A stretch of DNA of 64,000 nucleotides from JAKOUY01 sp037045185 (GCA_037045185.1 JBAOHQ010000008.1:310001-374000), one strand, 5' to 3'; positions 1 to 8,945 are shown, numbered from the stretch's first letter. The notes: generated from the letters alone by a model not told the origin. Translations and numbers: made by a program.

Positions 1-1
1 C

Positions 2-238
2 ATCACCCCCGACGACGTCGAGGCCGACTTGGACACGATCCTCAAGGATCGCCTCGTCGCGGCGGACGAGGAAGGTGAGGACGAGGACGACGAGGTGGAC
101 GACCGCGTCGACCCGGGGGACCGCCTGCAGCCCAAGCGGGCCGACGAGGAGCTGTGCCCGCGGTGTTTCCTGCTCGTTCGCAGGGGGGCGCCGATGTGCC
201 CGGTGGGCGACGACGACTGCCCGATGTTCTCCCGGTGA
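2..238 (+). CDS. DUF4193 family protein, 5' end cut by window edge
   Basis: The reading frame is open from the window edge, so the start is missing. The visible 78 residues have an acidic middle (runs of Glu and Asp) and a Cys-rich end with CPRC, then MC and DCPMF, a likely metal-binding knuckle. This is the layout of actinobacterial DUF4193 proteins, whose function is unknown. The stop overlaps the GTG of the next gene by 4 bp, so the two are probably co-transcribed. Confidence 0.75.
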   Translation: MTPDDVEADLDTILKDRLVAADEEGEDEDDEVDDRVDPGDRLQPKRADEELCPRCFLLVRRGAPMCPVGDDDCPMFSR

Positions 239-666
239 CACCGCAGGTCCGCCCGGCCCTCCCGGGCGACCACGGCCTGCTCGACGAACTGCGCGCCACC
301 GCCGTCGCTGCGGCGGCCGGCCAGCGCGGTGGCCCAGAACTCCTGGCGTCGTGCACGCCGCCGCGGTGGTCCGACCCCGGCCAGACCGTGTTCGTCGCCA
401 CCCTCGACGGGGCCGTCGTCGGTTACCTGCGCCTCGTCGTGGACGGTGACGTGGCGTCGGTGGCGGAGGTCTTTGTCATCGCCGAGGGCCGGGACCTGGG
501 TTGCGGCGACGGTCTGCTCGGCGCGGCGATGGACGCCGCCCGCGCCCAGGGCGCCAGGCGGCTGGACGCGCTGGCTCTGCCGGGGGACCGGGCCACCAAG
601 AACCTCTACGAGCGTGCGGGCGTGGTGGCCCGGGCGATCATCCTGTCGACCCGCCTCGACGGGTAG
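235..666 (+). CDS. GNAT-family N-acetyltransferase
   Basis: A 143-residue single-domain protein. It has the GNAT pattern: an N-terminal strand with LRATA, a central VGYLRLVV strand, VAEVFVIAEGRDLGCGDGLL at the acetyl-CoA pyrophosphate-binding loop (a variant of the Q/RxxGxG/A signature, here RDLGCG), and a C-terminal KNLYERAGV helix. The acceptor cannot be read from sequence. The GTG start overlaps the stop of the DUF4193 gene, which suggests translational coupling. It ends directly against the convergent crotonase gene. Confidence 0.8.
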   Translation: MTPQVRPALPGDHGLLDELRATAVAAAAGQRGGPELLASCTPPRWSDPGQTVFVATLDGAVVGYLRLVVDGDVASVAEVFVIAEGRDLGCGDGLLGAAMDAARAQGARRLDALALPGDRATKNLYERAGVVARAIILSTRLDG

Positions 667-1452
667 TCAGGCGCCCTTCCACTGCGGGGCGCGCTTGTCG
701 ATGAACGCCATCAGGCCCTCCTTGGTGTCCTCCGAGGCCAGGACCTTGGCGAACTCGGCGTTGGTCAGGGCCTTCAGCGACTCGAAGTCTCCGTCGGCCG
801 ACGCCAGCACCACCTTGCGGCTGGCCCACACCGCCAGCGGCGCATTGGCGCAGATCGTCTCGGCCAACCGGCGGGCCTCGGCGACGGCCTGACCCGGCTC
901 GACCAGGCGGTTGACGAGCCCGAGCGCGTGGGCCCGCTCGGCGGTCAGGGGTTCACCGGTGAGGATGATCTCCATCGCCACGTTCTGGCCCAGTGCCCAC
1001 GGCAGGCGGAACAAGCCACCGGCGCCGGCGATCAGGTTGCGCTTCACCTCGGCCAGGCCGAACGAGGAGCGGGTGGTCGCCACGATCATGTCCGTGGCCA
1101 GGGCGATCTCGCACCCGCCGGCGGTGGCCAGGCCGTCGATGGCGGCGATGATCGGCTTGGTCCGCTCCCGGTAGACGAAGCCGCCGAAGCCACCGCGGGC
1201 GGTGTTCAGCGCCCCCGCCTGCCCGGCGTTGATGGCCTTGAGGTCGGCGCCGGCGGAGAACACCGGGCGTTCCTGGCCGTCCGTGTTCGCCGCGAGGATC
1301 CCCACCCAGACCCCCGGGTCGGCCTCCATCTGGTCCACCGCCGCTTCGAGACCCTGGGCGACGTCGCCGTTGATGGCGTTGCGCGCCTCGGGGCGGTTCA
1401 GCGTGATGAGGGCGATGCGCCCGTCGGATTCGTAGCGGACGATGTCTGACAT
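667..1452 (-). CDS. Enoyl-CoA hydratase/isomerase (crotonase) family protein
   Basis: 261 residues, the usual crotonase length. The oxyanion-hole segments VFSAGADL and TAGGCEIAL are present, and both catalytic-glutamate positions of true hydratases are kept (Glu in GGCE and Glu in GLAEVKR). Hydration of a 2-enoyl-CoA is therefore plausible, with substrate unknown. The ATG at 1452 has a TAGTCT hexamer exactly 6 nt upstream and no Shine-Dalgarno sequence, so the message is probably leaderless. A second crotonase lies at 26.1 kb. Confidence 0.88.
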   Translation of the reverse strand: MSDIVRYESDGRIALITLNRPEARNAINGDVAQGLEAAVDQMEADPGVWVGILAANTDGQERPVFSAGADLKAINAGQAGALNTARGGFGGFVYRERTKPIIAAIDGLATAGGCEIALATDMIVATTRSSFGLAEVKRNLIAGAGGLFRLPWALGQNVAMEIILTGEPLTAERAHALGLVNRLVEPGQAVAEARRLAETICANAPLAVWASRKVVLASADGDFESLKALTNAEFAKVLASEDTKEGLMAFIDKRAPQWKGA

Positions 1453-1458
1453 GCCCTC

Positions 1459-1464
1459 AGACTA
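1459..1464 (-). promoter_or_regulatory. -10 hexamer TAGTCT for the 1452 crotonase gene
   Basis: On the minus strand TAGTCT lies 6 nt before the ATG at 1452. Confidence 0.55.
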
Positions 1465-2818
1465 CGACTGAGCAGCCGGCGCGGCCTTCTTCTGCGGCGG
1501 GCGGGTGGGGCGCAGCGGCTTGGGCCGCTGGCCTCCCGCTGGCACCTCCACCTCGTACAGCGCGGCGATCCCCGGTAGCAGCGATGCCAGGCGCTTGACG
1601 GTGGCGAGCAGTTCGTCGTTGACGGTGGCGGCCTTGGCCGGGGCCTTGACCAGGCTGCGGATCGGGCTGAAGGCGGCGGCCTCGAGCACGGCCACCCAGC
1701 GGTCCGGCAGGGCGTCGGCGATGAGGTTGCTGTTCGTCGCCTCGGCCAGCCTGGCGCCCAGCTCGGCGGGAAAGCGGACACCCGCCTTGGGCGGTTGGGA
1801 GGACAGCTTGAGCGCCCGCACGACACGGCCGACACCGACGGCGGCGTCGATGTCGTCGAGCCACTCGGCCTGCTCGCGTTCCTGCTTGTCGAGCAGCCCG
1901 GCCTTCAGTTCGGCGACGAGCTGCACGGGTGGACTCGTCGCGAGCGACGATGGGATCGTCACCACCGGCCACCACGCTGCGCAGATCACGCAGGTCGAGC
2001 TCGGCAAGGTCACGGCGGGCGGCATCGGCGCGGTCCAACCACTCGGCCACTCGCAGGCGCGGCAGCAACTGCTCGGCCATGGCGATCAGTCCAGCTGCCG
2101 GGATCTCGTCCTGGCCGGCGGCCTTCAACTGGGCGTTCTGCTCCTGGATGGCCTGGCGAACGGCGGGGATCCCGCCCTGCAGCGCCCGTTCGGCAACCGG
2201 CCGCTGGGCCTCGGGAAGCTCGGCCAGCACGGCATTGCGGTGGGCTCGGCCGGGCTTGAGCCGCTTGGCCTTCGGTCGCGCCGGCAGCTCCGGCGGTGGC
2301 GTGAACGACGGGCGGGGGCGGCGCTCGGGCCGCTGGTGGCGGTCACCACCGTCTGCCGATCGGTCACTGCGGGCCGGTCGATCACCACGATCAGGACGGT
2401 CGCCACGGTCAGGGCGATCGGCGCGCCCGCCGCCGGGCCGGTCGCGGCGGTCACCGCGCGGGGCGCCAGGGCGGTCACCGCGCTCGCGACGGTCGCCGCG
2501 CGGGCCGCGATCACGGTCTCGATCACCGCGCTCGCGGCGTACGAGTTGTGAGGTCACGGCTTCGAATGGGCGATCCGACCCGAGGATCTCCAACACGTTG
2601 CCCCGCGCCGACGGCCCCTTGGGGTCGGTGACCGCCAGCACGGTGATGCCGTCGATCTCGCTGTCGGTGTCGGCGCGATACACGCTGCCGACCGTCGCGC
2701 CCGATGGCAGCAACGCCCCGTCGAGCACGCCCTTGGGCTTCAGCGCGCCGGCGGCACGCCACGTCCACGTGCCGTCAGGGCGCGCACTCGTCAACTCAAT
2801 CTCGATCCTGCGGGACAT
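1462..2818 (-). CDS. Hypothetical protein with Gly-Asp-Arg-rich middle; single-base frameshift
   Basis: After repair the protein has about 451 residues in three parts. Residues 1-95 form a globular domain that looks like a small beta-rich, possibly OB-like fold. Residues about 95-170 are an almost pure Arg/Asp/Gly tract built from GDR, RDR and RPD units. The rest is helical, with QNAQLKAAGQDEIP and later DKQEREQAEWLDDIDAAVG. The frame breaks near 1928, where one extra C in a CCC run shifts the frame by +1. I do not recognise a family with a known role. The Arg-rich linker would suit RNA binding or phase separation, but that is inference. It starts divergently from the carbonic anhydrase gene. 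Confidence 0.6.
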
Positions 2819-2827
2819 AGAGCTACC

Positions 2828-2837
2828 ACGGTACCGT
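2828..2837. promoter_or_regulatory. Palindrome ACGGTACCGT with divergent -10 elements
   Basis: TACCGT at 2832-2837 lies 6 nt before the carbonic anhydrase GTG. Its mirror TACCGT on the minus strand (2828-2833) lies 9 nt before the hypothetical gene's ATG at 2818. One 10-bp palindrome thus supplies both -10 hexamers, so the two genes may compete. Confidence 0.45.
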
Positions 2838-2843
2838 GACCCA

Positions 2844-3362
2844 GTGCCGATCTATGCCCTCGGGGCGCTGACTCCCGACATCCACCCCGACGCGTACATC
2901 CACCCCGACGCCGTCGTCATCGGTGACGTCCGGGTGGGGGCACTCTCGTCGGTGTGGCCGTGTGCGGTCCTGCGCGGCGACGGCGGGGCCATCACCGTCG
3001 GCGAGCGCACCAGCATCCAGGACGGCTCGGTGATCCACACCACGCCCGAGTCACCGACGCAGGTTGGCAACGACTGCACGATCGGTCATCAGGTGCACCT
3101 CGAGGGATGCCTGGTGGAGGACGGCTGCCTGGTCGGCAACGGCGCCATCGTGCTGCACCGCGTGATCGTGCGCAGCGGGGGAATGGTCGGGGCCAACGCC
3201 GTCGTCCTCGACGGCACCGAGGTGCCGAGCGGGGCGATCGCCGTGGGTATCCCCGCCGTCATCAAGCCGGGCAAGGCTCGCCCGGCGATGATCGCCTCGT
3301 CGGCGCTGAGCTACATCGAACGGGCGGCCTACTACCGGAGCGCGCTGCGCCGGCTCGATTGA
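2844..3362 (+). CDS. Gamma-class carbonic anhydrase-like hexapeptide protein
   Basis: 172 residues with the left-handed beta-helix hexapeptide repeat of the gamma-carbonic anhydrase/YrdA family (repeats such as VVIGDV, AVLRGD, TIGHQV, LVGNGA). Arg44 and Asp46 of RGD, Gln59 and Asp60 are kept. Candidate zinc ligands are His65 and His82. The third ligand position, five residues after His82, is Glu87, with His85 nearby, so zinc binding and activity are uncertain. The GTG start is chosen because TACCGT sits exactly 6 nt upstream. The gene ends 1 nt before the PrmA-like gene, so they form an operon. Confidence 0.85.
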   Translation: MPIYALGALTPDIHPDAYIHPDAVVIGDVRVGALSSVWPCAVLRGDGGAITVGERTSIQDGSVIHTTPESPTQVGNDCTIGHQVHLEGCLVEDGCLVGNGAIVLHRVIVRSGGMVGANAVVLDGTEVPSGAIAVGIPAVIKPGKARPAMIASSALSYIERAAYYRSALRRLD

Positions 3363-3363
3363 G

Positions 3364-4209
3364 GTGAGCACGTCCATCGTCGTGACCGTCGAGGAGACCG
3401 GGGCCGAGGTTGCCGCGGACACGCTGTGGTCGCTGGGCGTCGTGGCGGTGGAGGAGCGCACGGCGGGTGGCGGCCGTGTCGAGTTGTGGACCAGCGTGGG
3501 GGAGGAGCGCGGCGACATCGAGCGGGCACTGGCCCGCATCGGCGAGCGCTGGGAGTGCCGCGTCGAGGTCGTCGACGACGAGGTGGCGCAGTCCTGGCGG
3601 GCCTTCGCCGCACCGACCGAGATCGACCCGGATTTGGTGATCGCCCCGTCGTGGTGCGTCCCCTCGGAGGTTCCCGCTGGGACCACTGTCGTCGCCATCG
3701 ACCCCGGCTCAGCGTTCGGCCTGGGCGATCACCCCACCACCGTGCTGACGCTGCGCTCGATGCGCGCCGTGCTCCGCCCCGGGGCCCGGGTGCTCGACGT
3801 GGGCTGCGGCTCGGGTGTCCTCGGCATCGTCGCCTGCCTGGAGGGCGCAGCGTCGTGCGAGGGTATCGACATCGCCGAGGCGGCCGTGTCCGCCACCCTG
3901 GCGAACGCGGCGCGCAACGGCGTGGCCTCACGGTGCACGGCCTCGGTCACCCCGCTGGCCGAGGTGCGCGGCGAGTTCGACGTGGTGCTGGCCAACGTGC
4001 TGGCGCCCGTGTTGGTCGACCTGGCCGCACAGCTGAGGCGGGTCACCGCGGGCAGCGGCACGCTGATCGTCAGCGGCGTTCTGGCCGGCCGGCATGACCA
4101 CGTTCTCGAGGCGCTGTCACCGATGACCGTGGTGGACCGGCGCGTCAGCGGCGGATGGGCCGCTGTCACGCTGGCGCACCGAGCGTGCGGAAGTTCCGGA
4201 GCGGCGTGA
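3364..4209 (+). CDS. prmA: Ribosomal protein L11 methyltransferase-like protein
   Basis: 281 residues. A N-terminal substrate-recognition region is followed by the PrmA signature PGSAFGLGDHPTT and the S-adenosylmethionine loop DVGCGSGVLGI, then ANVLAPVLVDL in the place of the NPPY-like motif. PrmA trimethylates ribosomal protein L11 in the cytoplasm. Identity is by motif only, and another small-molecule or protein methyltransferase of the same fold is possible. The GTG start is 1 nt after the carbonic anhydrase stop. Its last 44 bp overlap the 3' end of the convergent gene. Confidence 0.8.
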   Translation: MSTSIVVTVEETGAEVAADTLWSLGVVAVEERTAGGGRVELWTSVGEERGDIERALARIGERWECRVEVVDDEVAQSWRAFAAPTEIDPDLVIAPSWCVPSEVPAGTTVVAIDPGSAFGLGDHPTTVLTLRSMRAVLRPGARVLDVGCGSGVLGIVACLEGAASCEGIDIAEAAVSATLANAARNGVASRCTASVTPLAEVRGEFDVVLANVLAPVLVDLAAQLRRVTAGSGTLIVSGVLAGRHDHVLEALSPMTVVDRRVSGGWAAVTLAHRACGSSGAA

Positions 4210-5246
4210 GGTCGAGGCGGTCGAGCGCCGGTAGGTAGGTGCGCACCGAATCGAGCGCGGAACCGGGAGCACAGGTCCGGTCGGAAGAAGCGCGCTCCGT
4301 CGCGCACCACATAGTTGAGGATGAAGAACCGGTACACCTCGGGGAGGAACTCGATCTCGTCGTCACCGAGGGGGAAGACGGCGTCGTAGGCGGCGAGGAA
4401 CCGCAGGAACGTCGGCTCGGTCAGCGTGTGCGGTCCGTAGGTGAACTGGGTCCGGTCACCGGTGCGGCTGGAGACGCGTGACAGGAAGTAGAAGTCCAGC
4501 AGGCGTGGCTCGATGCGGAACCAGTCGTAGTCCCAGCGGCTGAACAACCGGAAGGTCCCGTCCGGTCTGGTGTCCACGCAGAAGTTCCCGAGGTTCCAGT
4601 CGATCAGCACTGGGATCCGCTGCCACTCGTCGTAGCCCACCTCGCGCAGGCGTTCGAGGAACCGGTGGGTGGTGCGCCACAGCAGGTCGACACCCTCACC
4701 GTCCACGCCGAAGGTCTCGGCGGCATCGTCCTGCTCCAAGGCGTCGAGCAGGCGGATCGCGTCGATCTTGATGGTCTTCGAGCTGGCCGGGACCTGCGGC
4801 GCCAGCGCGGTGCAGGCCAGGTGGAACGCGGCCATCTCCCGACCGAGGTTGGCGATCTGTGACGGAGTCAGCACGCGCGGCAGCGAGTCACGGCGGGGCA
4901 CGTCGTCGTAGAAGACGGCCCACATCGTGTGGTCGTACCAGGTGAACAGCCGACCGTCACGCTTCCACACCTCGGCCAGCATCCCGCCAAAGCGGGTGCC
5001 GTGGAGCAGGGAGGCACAGGTGTTCAGCCGCTCGTGGTCCTCGACGAACAAGAAGTACGAGCCGTACGACGACACCTTGCCCACCACGCTGCTGCCATCG
5101 TCGAGGTGCATCCGGTAGACGCGGTTGGTCGACACGTTGGCGGACACGTTGGTCACGCCGATGACGTGGCGGGGATCGCCGTAGGCGTCCCAGGCGGCGT
5201 CCAAGGCGCTGCGATGGCTGCCGGCAGGTGTCGTGCTGGCGGCCAT
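4166..5246 (-). CDS. Phosphotransferase (aminoglycoside phosphotransferase/kinase fold) family protein; frameshift
   Basis: About 359 residues after repair. Visible features are a kinase-like N-lobe with VVGKVSSYGSYF, the Brenner-type catalytic segment VLIDWNLGNF (Asp and Asn in the APH/choline-kinase arrangement) and RWDYDWFRIEPRLLDFYF in the metal-binding position. The frame breaks near 4250, where an extra C in a CCC run shifts the frame by +1. Without repair the frame reads on into the antisense of prmA and ends in meaningless sequence. Substrate unknown. TACGCT lies 7 nt before the ATG, which fits a leaderless start. Confidence 0.7.
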
Positions 5247-5253
5247 CCGCGCC

Positions 5254-5259
5254 AGCGTA
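5254..5259 (-). promoter_or_regulatory. -10 hexamer TACGCT for the phosphotransferase gene
   Basis: On the minus strand TACGCT lies 7 nt before the ATG at 5246, in the 16-bp gap behind whiB, so the gene can be transcribed on its own. Confidence 0.5.
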
Positions 5260-5262
5260 GAG

Positions 5263-5568
5263 CTAGCCCGCTTGCTGGGCGCGCACCCCGATCGGGGCGA
5301 TCAGGCGGTACCCGGCTGCGTGGCGCTGGTCCTCGCTCTCGCCGCCCCAGAAACCGTACTCGTGGTGGTCACGGGCGAAGTCCCGGCAGGTGCTCTGCAC
5401 GGTGCAGGAGGCGCAGATCGCCTCGGCGGCGGCCTCGCGCCGGTCCCGTGCCTGTGGCCGTTCCGCAGGGGGAGGGAAGAACAGGTTGGTCAGCCCTCGA
5501 CACGCGGCCGCCGACATCCACCGATCATCGGTTGCCAGTCGCTGGAACAAGATCTCCACTGCGGCCAT
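5263..5568 (-). CDS. WhiB-family iron-sulfur transcriptional regulator
   Basis: 101 residues, the normal WhiB length. The four cluster ligands are Cys23, Cys52, Cys55 and Cys61 (C-x28-C-x2-C-x5-C), followed by the family turn YGFWGGE and a basic C-terminal end. WhiB proteins bind a [4Fe-4S] cluster and act with the housekeeping sigma factor on development, redox or cell-division genes. Which paralogue this is cannot be said. An unusually AT-rich stretch lies directly upstream. Confidence 0.93.
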   Translation of the reverse strand: MAAVEILFQRLATDDRWMSAAACRGLTNLFFPPPAERPQARDRREAAAEAICASCTVQSTCRDFARDHHEYGFWGGESEDQRHAAGYRLIAPIGVRAQQAG

Positions 5569-5648
5569 TACGCATCCCCTCGTTCGACCGACCGAATATT
5601 GACTATTCAGTCATTTGCATCTTGCAAGCAAGTTTCCCGAATGGGACA
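5569..5648 (-). promoter_or_regulatory. AT-rich upstream region of the whiB gene
   Basis: This 80-bp gap is much richer in A and T than its surroundings. On the minus strand it carries TTGCAA and, 16 nt later, TAGTCA, a plausible -35/-10 pair. It also has short inverted pieces (GACTGAATAGTC and CTTGCAAG). A long untranslated leader for whiB would fit, as is common for this family. Confidence 0.4.
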
Positions 5649-6740
5649 TTAACACACGAGGTGGCGCACGCCAGCCAGGAACGTGGAAACATCGTCGGAG
5701 GTGGTATCCCAGGCGGTCATCCAGCGGACTTGGTGGATCGCGTGGTCCCAGTCCCAGAAGAAGGACCACTCGCGCAGGGGGGCGATGGCCCAGTCGGGAA
5801 GGCACGGGAACACGCTGTTGGCTGCCGGGGGAGCGCCGACGCGCACCCCATCGAGCCCGGCGACGCCGTCGTACAGCGCCGTGGCCATGGCATTGGCGTG
5901 GGCGGCGTTGGCCAGCCACACGTCGCCCTCGAGCAGGGCGTTGAACTGGGCGGCGACGAAGCGCATCTTCGACGGAAGCTGGTTGACCATCTTGCGGATG
6001 AACTTGGCGCGCCGCCCGAGTGCCGGGTTCAGCACGATGACGGCCTCGCCGCCGAGCAGGCCGTTCTTGGTCCCACCGAAGCTGATCAGGTCGACGCCTG
6101 CGTCAACGGTGAACGAGCGCAACGCCTGGCGGGTCCCGCCCAACGCAGCGCAGGCGTTGGCCAGGCGGGCCCCGTCGAGGTGCACGACCATCCCCATCCG
6201 GTGCGCCGTCGCGCACAGCGCGGCGATCTCGTCGGCGCTGTACACGGTGCCGAGCTCGGTGCACTGGGTCAGCGAGACCACCGCAGGTTGGGCATGGTGC
6301 TCGACGCCTTGGAGATGGGCGAGCGCTTCGAGCTGCTCGGGGACCAGCTTGGCATCAGCTGAGGGCAGTGGCAGGAGCTTGGCCCCGAGGATGCGCTCTG
6401 GCGTGCCGGCCTCGTCGACGGCGATGTGCGACCACTCGGTGCAGACGACGCAGTCGGCCGGGCCGAGGGCATTGGCCAGGGCCATGACGTTGGCGCCGGT
6501 GCCGTTCCACACCAGATAGGCGCCGACGGGTCGGCCGAACAGGTCGGCGCAGCGGCCCTCGAACTCGGCGGTCCACGGGTCGGCGCCGTAGGCCAAGGCG
6601 TGGCCGGTGTTGGCGGCGACGATGGCGTCGATCACCGCGGGATGAGCGCCGGCGGCGTTGTCACTGGCGAAGGCCCGCTCCGGCGGCGAGGGGAGCGAAG
6701 CGATGCGCTGGGCCAGATCAGGTGGGGAACTCGGGGTCAC
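5649..6740 (-). CDS. Low-specificity threonine aldolase family (beta-eliminating lyase fold)
   Basis: 363 residues, typical for the fold-type I PLP aldolases. Motifs seen are WNGTGANV (phosphate pocket), VVHLDGARLANA (Asp contacting the pyridine nitrogen) and SFGGTKNG with the Schiff-base lysine. The expected reaction is cleavage of L-threonine or allo-threonine to glycine and acetaldehyde, a possible feed into the glycine cleavage system at 11-18 kb. It is 4 nt downstream of the oxygenase gene on the same strand, so the two probably share a transcript. Confidence 0.88.
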   Translation of the reverse strand: MTPSSPPDLAQRIASLPSPPERAFASDNAAGAHPAVIDAIVAANTGHALAYGADPWTAEFEGRCADLFGRPVGAYLVWNGTGANVMALANALGPADCVVCTEWSHIAVDEAGTPERILGAKLLPLPSADAKLVPEQLEALAHLQGVEHHAQPAVVSLTQCTELGTVYSADEIAALCATAHRMGMVVHLDGARLANACAALGGTRQALRSFTVDAGVDLISFGGTKNGLLGGEAVIVLNPALGRRAKFIRKMVNQLPSKMRFVAAQFNALLEGDVWLANAAHANAMATALYDGVAGLDGVRVGAPPAANSVFPCLPDWAIAPLREWSFFWDWDHAIHQVRWMTAWDTTSDDVSTFLAGVRHLVC

Positions 6741-6744
6741 CCGA

Positions 6745-7696
6745 TCAAGTCTGGCCGAACTGCGTGGTGATCACGCGTCCGGTGCGGTCACCGGCGCTGG
6801 CCGCCAGGTCGGCGACGACGAAGGAGCGCTGCAGCCACCGGTCGGTGCCGTCGAAGCGCGGCTCGTAGGGCGTGCGCCCGTGGACGGCAGCCCGGTTGTC
6901 GACCACCAGCAGGTCACCGGCGGCGAGTGGTACCGAGGTGTGGTGCTCGTCGACGGCGGCGCTGAGCGCCAGGAGGGCTTCGTCGGCCTCGGGGTCCATG
7001 CCCACCATCAAGTCGGCGTCGAAGCACATCTCCGGGCGCGCCCGATCACCGGTGAGCACGGCCATCGGCTCACCCAGCACGTTGCGCCGACCGTGGAGGT
7101 AGGACTCGTCGACCGCGGTGCGAAAGCGCGGCTGGGCGAGGACGTCGGCAACACCGGCGGGCAGGTGCGGGAGCAGGTGGTGGATGCTGGCCAGCGTGGT
7201 GTGCGCCGCGGTGTCGCCGCGCAGGCACAGCAGCAGCAGGTAGCGTGGGCGGTGCGGATGGAACGCCGCCTCGGTGTGGAACATCAGGGCCACCTTCGAC
7301 GATGTCGACACTTGGCGAGCCGAGGCCTGGCGGGTGGGCACGATGTTCTGGATCAGGTCGCCGCCGTGCTCGGGGGCATAGCCCACCGGCTCACCGAGGA
7401 AACACGCGACCGAGAGCAGCGAGAACTCGCTCTGGTAGCTCTTGCCGATCGTCTCGGTGGGCGAGGCCGGGGTAGCGGGGAGCTCGCCCACGGGGACGTC
7501 GCGCAGGATGAGTCGCGCCGTCGTCGGGGCAGGCCGTGGCAAAGGCGTCGAGCTCGGCGGCAACATCGGAGGGGAGGGGAGTGGCGGCGGCGCGCCCGAT
7601 CCCGGCCTCGTCGACGGTCCAGCCGTCGGGAACGCTGGCCCACTCGGAGTGGTGCGCCAGGCCGGTGTGTGACGGGGTGCGGAATGCCGACCGCAT
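6745..7696 (-). CDS. Fe(II)/2-oxoglutarate oxygenase, TauD/clavaminate-synthase-like; frameshift
   Basis: About 316 residues after repair. The metal-binding pair is His and Glu in FHTEAAFH (an HxE, as in clavaminate synthase and the amino-acid hydroxylases). The distal His is in RAAVHGRTPYEP and the 2-oxoglutarate Arg follows at DRWLQRSF. The start is ATG 7696, with GAAAGG upstream as ribosome-binding site. The frame breaks near 7525, where one extra G shifts the frame by +1. The likely role is hydroxylation of a free amino acid or peptide, substrate unknown. Co-directional with the aldolase gene, so a beta-hydroxy amino acid route is conceivable. Confidence 0.72.
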
Positions 7697-7727
7697 GGGA
7701 ATCGCCTTTCGAGGTGAGAAACGTCTG

Positions 7728-7752
7728 TTCCGAAAGCATACCAGTGTTGGAA
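7728..7752. promoter_or_regulatory. Candidate operator between oxygenase and RpiR genes
   Basis: TTCCGAA at 7728 and TTGGAA at 7747 form an imperfect inverted pair 12 nt apart in the 127-bp divergent gap. Such a site could bind the adjacent RpiR-family regulator. The fit is modest. Confidence 0.3.
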
Positions 7753-7811
7753 TGAGTGGTTCAACGAGTCGCTCGTCTGCCCGAGCCGACGCTGCCGCGG
7801 CACCGGGCCAC

Positions 7812-7817
7812 TACGCT
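7812..7817 (+). promoter_or_regulatory. -10 hexamer TACGCT, leaderless start of RpiR gene
   Basis: TACGCT lies 6 nt before the ATG at 7824 with no Shine-Dalgarno sequence between, so transcription would begin at the start codon. Confidence 0.55.
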
Positions 7818-7823
7818 CACCGG

Positions 7824-8666
7824 ATGGACGTCGAGCAGCGCATCGCCAAGGCCGGGGGGACCCTCACGCCCGCGGAACGGCGGGCGGCAGAGGTGGTGCT
7901 GGAGCGCCCGCAACTGGTCGCCTTTGGAACCGTCGCCGACCTTGCCGAGCAGTCCTCGGTGGGCGCCGCGACGGTGGTCCGCCTGGCCAGCAAGCTGGGC
8001 TTCGATGGGTTCTCGGCGCTGCAGTCGGCGGTTCAGCGCGGCCTTGCCCGCCAGCTCCGTCCGGCGCATGAGCGAATTCGCGAACGGGGCAACGTCGACA
8101 ACCTCGAACATCATGTTCAACTTGAGGTTGAGAATGTTCGGACGACGTTGGGTGGACTCGACGTGGCCACGCTCGAACTGACCGCCCAGCGTCTCTCCGC
8201 CGGGGAGGCGTCGGTGTGGGTGGTGTCCGGCGACGCGTCCCTGGGCGTGGTTCGCCAGTTCGTCGACGATCTGTCCACCCTTCGTGACGGCGTTCACCTG
8301 ATCGACTCCAACCCGGTGCGAGTGACCCGCCAGGTGTCGATGATCCGGGCGGGCGACGCGGTGGTGGCCGTGGACGTGCGCCGCTACGACCGTTGGGTGG
8401 TCGACCTGGTCGGAGCGGCGCGGGCCGCCGAGCCGTGGTGCCTGGCGGTGACCGACCGGCTGCTGTCGCCCCTGGCCGGTCTGGCCGACGCCACGGTGGT
8501 GGTCGCGGCCGGGGGAGTGGGACCCTTCGACAGCCACGTCGGCACCCTGGCGTTGTTCAACGTGATCGTCGCCGCCGTCGCCGACCGGGTCCGCGAGTCG
8601 GCGGCGTCCCGGCTGGATCGGGCCGAATCGGCCTGGCGGGCCGCCCAGGCGCTGGTCGAGGGCTAG
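7824..8666 (+). CDS. RpiR-family transcriptional regulator (HTH + SIS domain)
   Basis: 280 residues. Residues 1-75 form the RpiR helix-turn-helix (TPAERRAAEVVLERP, then VGAATVVRLASKLGFDGF). Residues about 115-250 form an SIS sugar-phosphate-binding domain. The family usually senses phosphosugars, though a sugar target is not evident next door. It is divergent from the oxygenase/aldolase pair and probably controls it. ATG 7824 is preferred over longer upstream frames because the family starts here and a leaderless -10 fits. The stop overlaps the convergent DUF167 stop by 4 bp. Confidence 0.85.
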   Translation: MDVEQRIAKAGGTLTPAERRAAEVVLERPQLVAFGTVADLAEQSSVGAATVVRLASKLGFDGFSALQSAVQRGLARQLRPAHERIRERGNVDNLEHHVQLEVENVRTTLGGLDVATLELTAQRLSAGEASVWVVSGDASLGVVRQFVDDLSTLRDGVHLIDSNPVRVTRQVSMIRAGDAVVAVDVRRYDRWVVDLVGAARAAEPWCLAVTDRLLSPLAGLADATVVVAAGGVGPFDSHVGTLALFNVIVAAVADRVRESAASRLDRAESAWRAAQALVEG

Positions 8667-8938
8667 GCGAGGCCCCAGGAGCGCACGGCAGCGTCGAGGT
8701 CCTCCTGGGTCAGCGTGTCGAACGCCAGGCGCTTGCGCCGGCCGGTGTGGCCACGCACGATGGTCACCGAGGAGAGGCGGATGCCGAGGGTGTCGCTGAG
8801 GAGCCGGCGGACGGTCTCGTTGGCCCGGCCGTCGGCGGGTGGGGCGCTGACCCGGACTGCCACCACGCCGTCGTGCCAGCCGTCGATCGCCGTGCGCCGT
8901 GCGCCCGGGCGGACATGGATGTCGAGAAATGCGGCCAC
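8663..8938 (-). CDS. DUF167/YggU family protein
   Basis: 91 residues matching the small YggU/DUF167 fold: HVRPGARRTAI near the start, then VRVSAPPADGRANE, which is the family signature, and VTIVRGHTGRRKRL. Function unknown. The GTG start has TACGGT 7 nt upstream. Confidence 0.9.
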   Translation of the reverse strand: MAAFLDIHVRPGARRTAIDGWHDGVVAVRVSAPPADGRANETVRRLLSDTLGIRLSSVTIVRGHTGRRKRLAFDTLTQEDLDAAVRSWGLA

Positions 8939-8945
8939 GGAGACG

